Assembly: GCA_945863085.1 (NCBI GenBank)
Contig: CAMBCD010000021.1
Location: 1-16,340, forward strand
Direction of reading: 5' to 3'
Source: Bordetella parapertussis
Lineage (GTDB): Bacteria; Pseudomonadota; Gammaproteobacteria; Burkholderiales; SG8-41
Length of the DNA: 16,340 bases
Below the pieces are notes generated by a model. That model was not told the origin of the DNA, did not search any database, and saw nothing but the letters and a program-made list of their open reading frames with translations. The position numbers and the translations under genes were made by a program. Below, one piece after another: positions 13,535 to 16,340 of the stretch (position 1 is its first letter; each line of letters opens with the position of its first letter).

Positions 13535-13711
13535 ATGCAGCAACTTGCTTTACCCCTGAAAACCGACCCAAACGCGGATTCCGCCCTGCGACGTGCATGG
13601 CTCCTGAGTCGTGTCCGCCTGCCTTTTCATGTTGCCATCAACACGCCGGCCATCGCCATCTGCCTGCGTCACATGGCTAACGCGGAACGGCGCCGACGCA
13701 GCTGCGCCTGA
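13535..13711 (+). CDS. Small protein of unknown function, 58 aa
   Basis: Opens with ATG 8 nt after a perfect AGGAGG (13521-13526), one of the strongest ribosome-binding sites in the window. The sequence runs MQQLALPLKTDPNADSALRR, then AWLLSRVRLPFHVAINTPAI, then AICLRHMANAERRRRSCA. It has two amphipathic helical stretches and a highly basic C-terminus, with no signal peptide or full transmembrane helix. I do not recognise the family. The frame stays open far upstream (to 13094), but that part is low-complexity and overlaps the inverted repeats, so the ATG at 13535 is the preferred start. It ends 14 bp before the convergent aldehyde dehydrogenase stop. Nucleic-acid binding is a guess from charge only. 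Confidence 0.5.
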   Translation: MQQLALPLKTDPNADSALRRAWLLSRVRLPFHVAINTPAIAICLRHMANAERRRRSCA

Positions 13712-13725
13712 TCCCGCGCAAGCGG

Positions 13726-15159
13726 CTACAGTCCGGCCTGTGTGATGAATTTCCCGATCAGGTACGGCTCGATGGCTTCGCTGCCGCCTTCCGAGCCGTA
13801 ACCCGAATCCTTGACGCCGCCGAAAGGCACTTCGGGCAGCGCAAAGCCGAGATGGTTGATGGTCATCATGCCGGTCTCGACCTGTGCGGCGATGGCATTC
13901 GCGGTTTTGGCGGATTTGGTCCACGCATACGCCGCCAATCCGTACGGCAGGCGGTTGGCTTCGATCACTGCGTCCTCGAAAGTCTTGAACGGATTGATGA
14001 TCGCCATCGGACCGAAGGGTTCGGTGTTCATCGCCATCGCATCCGTGGACAGTTCGGTGACCACGGTCGGTTCGAAAAAATTGCCTTTTTCGCCGATCGG
14101 ATACCCGCCCGTCTGGATCGTGCCGCCGCGTTTTTTTGCGTCCTCGACATTGGCCACCATCGCACTCTGCCGGCGCGGGTTGGCCAGCGTCGCCATTTTG
14201 GTGTCCTTGTCGAAACCGTCGCCGACCTTGACCGCCTTGGTGCCCTCGACGAATTTTTCGACGAATTTTTTGTAGACGCCTTCCTGCACCAGGAACCGCG
14301 TCGGCGACACACACACCTGGCCGGCATTGCGGTACTTCATGAACGTCATGGTCTTGGCTGCAATATCGATGTCGGCATCATCAAAAATGATCACCGGCGC
14401 GTGACCGCCGAGCTCCATGGTCGCGCGTTTCATGTGCTGCCCGGCCATCGCCGCGAGTTGTTTGCCCACCGGCGTCGAACCGGTGAAGGTGATCTTGCGG
14501 ATCACCGGGTGCGGGATCAGGTAACTCGAAATCTCCGCCGGGCTGCCGTACACCAGGTTGATCACTCCCGCCGGCACGCCGGCATCGGCGAAGGCACGAA
14601 TCAGTTCCGCGGGTGATGCCGGGGTTTCTTCCGGCGCCTTGATGATGATCGAACAGCCGGTGGACAGGGCCGCCGACAGTTTGCGCACGGCCTGGTTGAT
14701 CGGGAAATTCCACGGCGTGAAGGCGGCGACCGGACCCACCGGCTCCTTCACGACGAGCTGGTAGACACCCTCTGCGCGCGCCGGAATCACCCGGCCATAG
14801 GCGCGGCGGCCTTCTTCGGCAAACCAGTCGATCAGGTCCGCGCCGGCCAGCACTTCGAGCTTCGCCTCACCCACCGGTTTGCCCTGTTCCATGGTCATCA
14901 TCGACGCCACGGCATCGGCACGCTCACGGAAAATCTCCGCGGCCTTGCGCATCACCTTGCTGCGGTCGAAGGCCGATACCTTGCGCCACACCTTGAATCC
15001 CGCTTCCGCGGCTTCCAGCGCGCGGTCGAGATCGGCTTTTTCGGCGTAGGCGACGGTGCCGATCTGCTGGTGATTGGCGGGATTGACCACGGGCAGCGTG
15101 CGGCCGGATGCAGCCGGGCCCCACTGACCGTTGATATAGAGCAGCGTATTGGGATACAT
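13726..15159 (-). CDS. NAD(P)-dependent aldehyde dehydrogenase, succinate-semialdehyde dehydrogenase type
   Basis: 477-aa soluble aldehyde dehydrogenase closest by eye to the GabD-like succinate-semialdehyde dehydrogenases. It oxidises an aldehyde to its acid. Present are '[10 protein letters not shown]' (147-156, Asn151), '[10 protein letters not shown]' (171-180, cofactor-binding Lys174), 'FTGSTPVGK' (225-233), '[10 protein letters not shown]' (248-257, general base Glu249) and '[15 protein letters not shown]' (278-292, nucleophile Cys283). The sequence '[15 protein letters not shown]' lies near the C-terminus. All catalytic residues are intact and the length is normal. The ATG at 15159 has AGGA about 10 nt upstream. 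It is not accompanied by gabT, so the 4-aminobutyrate pathway is not implied; other semialdehydes or short aldehydes are possible. Confidence 0.93.
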   Translation of the reverse strand: MYPNTLLYINGQWGPAASGRTLPVVNPANHQQIGTVAYAEKADLDRALEAAEAGFKVWRKVSAFDRSKVMRKAAEIFRERADAVASMMTMEQGKPVGEAKLEVLAGADLIDWFAEEGRRAYGRVIPARAEGVYQLVVKEPVGPVAAFTPWNFPINQAVRKLSAALSTGCSIIIKAPEETPASPAELIRAFADAGVPAGVINLVYGSPAEISSYLIPHPVIRKITFTGSTPVGKQLAAMAGQHMKRATMELGGHAPVIIFDDADIDIAAKTMTFMKYRNAGQVCVSPTRFLVQEGVYKKFVEKFVEGTKAVKVGDGFDKDTKMATLANPRRQSAMVANVEDAKKRGGTIQTGGYPIGEKGNFFEPTVVTELSTDAMAMNTEPFGPMAIINPFKTFEDAVIEANRLPYGLAAYAWTKSAKTANAIAAQVETGMMTINHLGFALPEVPFGGVKDSGYGSEGGSEAIEPYLIGKFITQAGL

Positions 15160-15198
15160 AGCGAAAAATCCTGTGCGTTAATGAACGGGAAGGCGCAG

Positions 15199-15228
15199 GA
15201 TAAACCAGTTTGATGGAGGCTGTGTGAA
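15199..15228 (-). promoter_or_regulatory. Possible promoter of the aldehyde dehydrogenase gene
   Basis: On the minus strand TTCACA (15228-15223) and TTTATC (15204-15199) are separated by 18 nt, about 40 nt before the ATG at 15159. Both boxes are imperfect. Confidence 0.3.
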
Positions 15229-15282
15229 AGGGACCGTACTGCGGGGACCGCAATGCGGCAATCGCCACGGGCAACCGAGCAC

Positions 15283-15321
15283 AAAAAAACAGGGGTAGCG
15301 GCTTGGGACCGCTACCCCTGT
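15283..15321 (-). terminator. Rho-independent terminator after the TerC-family gene
   Basis: A perfect 13-bp stem, ACAGGGGTAGCGG (15289-15301) with CCGCTACCCCTGT (15309-15321), has a 7-nt loop. Read on the minus strand it is followed by TTTTTTT (15289-15283). It terminates leftward transcription from the TerC-family gene and insulates the aldehyde dehydrogenase gene. In the + direction no T-run follows. Confidence 0.85.
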
Positions 15322-15324
15322 GAG

Positions 15325-15346
15325 GTAGTCAGCAGAGGCTGACTAC
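15325..15346. repeat. Second perfect hairpin beside the terminator
   Basis: GTAGTCAGC (15325-15333) and GCTGACTAC (15338-15346) form a perfect 9-bp stem with a 4-nt loop, three bases from the terminator stem. There is no T-run on either side, so it is not itself a classic terminator. It may be a REP-like palindrome or a 3'-end stabiliser. Confidence 0.65.
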
Positions 15347-15381
15347 GGGGTCAAACCTTTAAATTCAAACTGCGGGGTCAA
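15347..15381. repeat. Direct repeat GGGGTCAA
   Basis: GGGGTCAA occurs at 15347-15354 and 15374-15381, 27 bp apart, flanking an AT-rich 'CCTTTAAATTCAAAC'. Similar GGGGTCA-rich intergenic repeats are common in betaproteobacteria (from memory). Confidence 0.4.
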
Positions 15382-15390
15382 CCCTCAGTG

Positions 15391-16257
15391 TCAATTTTTA
15401 CGCCGCCGCAGCCTTGAGCTGATCGGCTGCAGATGACGGAATGCCAGCTTGCCGTAATACGCCGCGTAATCGCGGGTGCCGTCCGGCAGGCGCCGCCAGG
15501 CGCGATGCACCCAGTGGTATCCCGGGGGCGCTGCTTCTTCGTCCTCGGGCAGGGTGAGTGCGCCATCGGACAACTGGTTCAGCTTGGCCAGTTTGGCAAC
15601 TGCAATCGATTTGCCCACCGCAACCACCAGCATCGCACCCATGGCCGGCGCAAACGTGTGCAGCCAGTGCGCCTGGCCATCCACCCAGGCACTGATCGCC
15701 GGATCGGTGATCAGCATCTCGCCGGCCACCCAGCCGAGGATGCCGCCGCCCAGCGTGATGATGATCGGGAAGCGGTTCATCAGTTTGAGGATGAAGGTGC
15801 TGCCGTAGATGATCAGCGGGATGCTGACGGCGAGGCCGATCACCAGCAGCACGACGTTGCCCTTGGCCGCGGCGGCGACGCCCAGCACATTGTCCAGGCT
15901 CATGATCAGGTCGGCGATGATGATGGTCTTGATCGCAGACCACATGTGCGAATGGCCGTCGATTTCATCCTCGGCCTCTTCGGGAATCAGCATCTGGATG
16001 CCGATATAACCCAGCAGCACCGAGCCGATGAGTTTGAGATACGGCAGGTCGAGCAGCATCACCGCAAAAAATGTCAGCGCGATGCGCAGGAAAATCGCGC
16101 CGAAGCTGCCGAACAGGATCGCCTGTCTTTGCTGCTTCGGCGGCAGTGAACGGCTGGCCATCGCGATGACAACGGCATTGTCGCCGCTCAACACGATGTT
16201 GATCATCATGATCTGGCCCAGCGTCACCCAGAAAAACGAACTGGAAAGCATTTCCAT
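15391..16257 (-). CDS. TerC/YjbE-family integral membrane protein
   Basis: 288-aa polytopic inner-membrane protein of the TerC family, YjbE-like branch. Relatives are linked to Mn2+ export/homeostasis or metalation of exported proteins. Two inverted half-repeats carry the conserved acidic motifs: 'INIVLSGDNAVVIAMA' (19-34, Asp26) and 'IIADLIMSLDNVLGVAAAA' (113-131, Asp116, Asp122). Hydrophobic spans lie at about 8-34, 48-70, 73-92, 112-130, 133-157, 164-185 and 202-220. A soluble tail of about 60 residues (225-288) rich in charged and aromatic residues ('GYHWVHRAWRRLPDGTRDYA') extends beyond the usual family end. The start at 16257 follows GGAGGAGGT with good spacing. The 83 bp upstream to the window edge do not show a recognisable yybP-ykoY riboswitch. 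The substrate is inferred only from the family. Confidence 0.9.
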   Translation of the reverse strand: MEMLSSSFFWVTLGQIMMINIVLSGDNAVVIAMASRSLPPKQQRQAILFGSFGAIFLRIALTFFAVMLLDLPYLKLIGSVLLGYIGIQMLIPEEAEDEIDGHSHMWSAIKTIIIADLIMSLDNVLGVAAAAKGNVVLLVIGLAVSIPLIIYGSTFILKLMNRFPIIITLGGGILGWVAGEMLITDPAISAWVDGQAHWLHTFAPAMGAMLVVAVGKSIAVAKLAKLNQLSDGALTLPEDEEAAPPGYHWVHRAWRRLPDGTRDYAAYYGKLAFRHLQPISSRLRRRKN

Positions 16258-16340
16258 CGGGCACCTCCTCCTGTAACCGTCAATACGGCATTGCGCCGCT
16301 GACTTGAATGGAGGGAAGAATACGGATGCCGGCTTACGCT

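Noticed and set aside
16258..16340. yybP-ykoY manganese riboswitch upstream of the TerC-family gene
   Set aside because: This family is often under such control, but the visible 83 bp do not show the conserved core; most of an aptamer would lie outside the window.

Overview
The window is GC-rich (about 60% by eye) and densely coded. It looks like the chromosome of a betaproteobacterium, probably in or near Burkholderiales. The evidence is a Bug/TctC-type solute-binding protein, a dinB of the long betaproteobacterial type, and scattered single catabolic genes for CoA-thioester and organic-acid metabolism (family III CoA-transferase, HMG-CoA-lyase-like enzyme, MmgE/PrpD, succinate-semialdehyde-type dehydrogenase). 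No rRNA, tRNA, CRISPR array, intact transposase or integrase was seen.

Layout from left to right. (1) The 5' part of ettA (ABC-F translation factor) runs leftward off the window edge. It is divergent from an Asp/Glu-racemase/arylmalonate-decarboxylase-like gene at 1545-2291 that seems to lack both family cysteines. (2) An accessory-looking insert at 2292-3630 holds intergenic inverted repeats, a RelE/HigB-type toxin with a NadS/HigA-type antitoxin and a well-placed promoter/operator, and a lower-GC stretch with a two-helix membrane protein of unknown function. (3) A leftward set consists of a four-domain rhodanese protein (7618-6017), an HMG-CoA lyase homologue (5957-5019) and a CaiB/BaiF CoA-transferase (4827-3640). 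The last two are separated by a 25-bp inverted repeat made of GCCAAG units. (4) A secreted protein of unknown function (7789-8640) converges on an MmgE/PrpD protein (9991-8648), which lies 57 bp downstream of dinB (11236-10049). (5) A family-3 solute-binding-like protein without a signal peptide (11332-12078) converges on a Bug protein (13044-12097). (6) Positions 13069-13534 hold no convincing large gene but several nested inverted repeats. They also hold a short minus-strand frame resembling the C-terminal motif of formylglycine-generating-enzyme/DGR target proteins. A 58-aa ORF with a strong ribosome-binding site sealed inside a 12-bp repeat follows. (7) An aldehyde dehydrogenase (15159-13726) is separated from a TerC/YjbE-type membrane protein (16257-15391) by a strong minus-strand terminator and a second perfect hairpin.

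Functionally, the catabolic genes fit a cell that takes up carboxylates through Bug-type receptors and activates, dehydrates or cleaves them as CoA thioesters. They are spread over several transcription units, so one shared pathway is an inference only. The least explained DNA is at 13130-13711.
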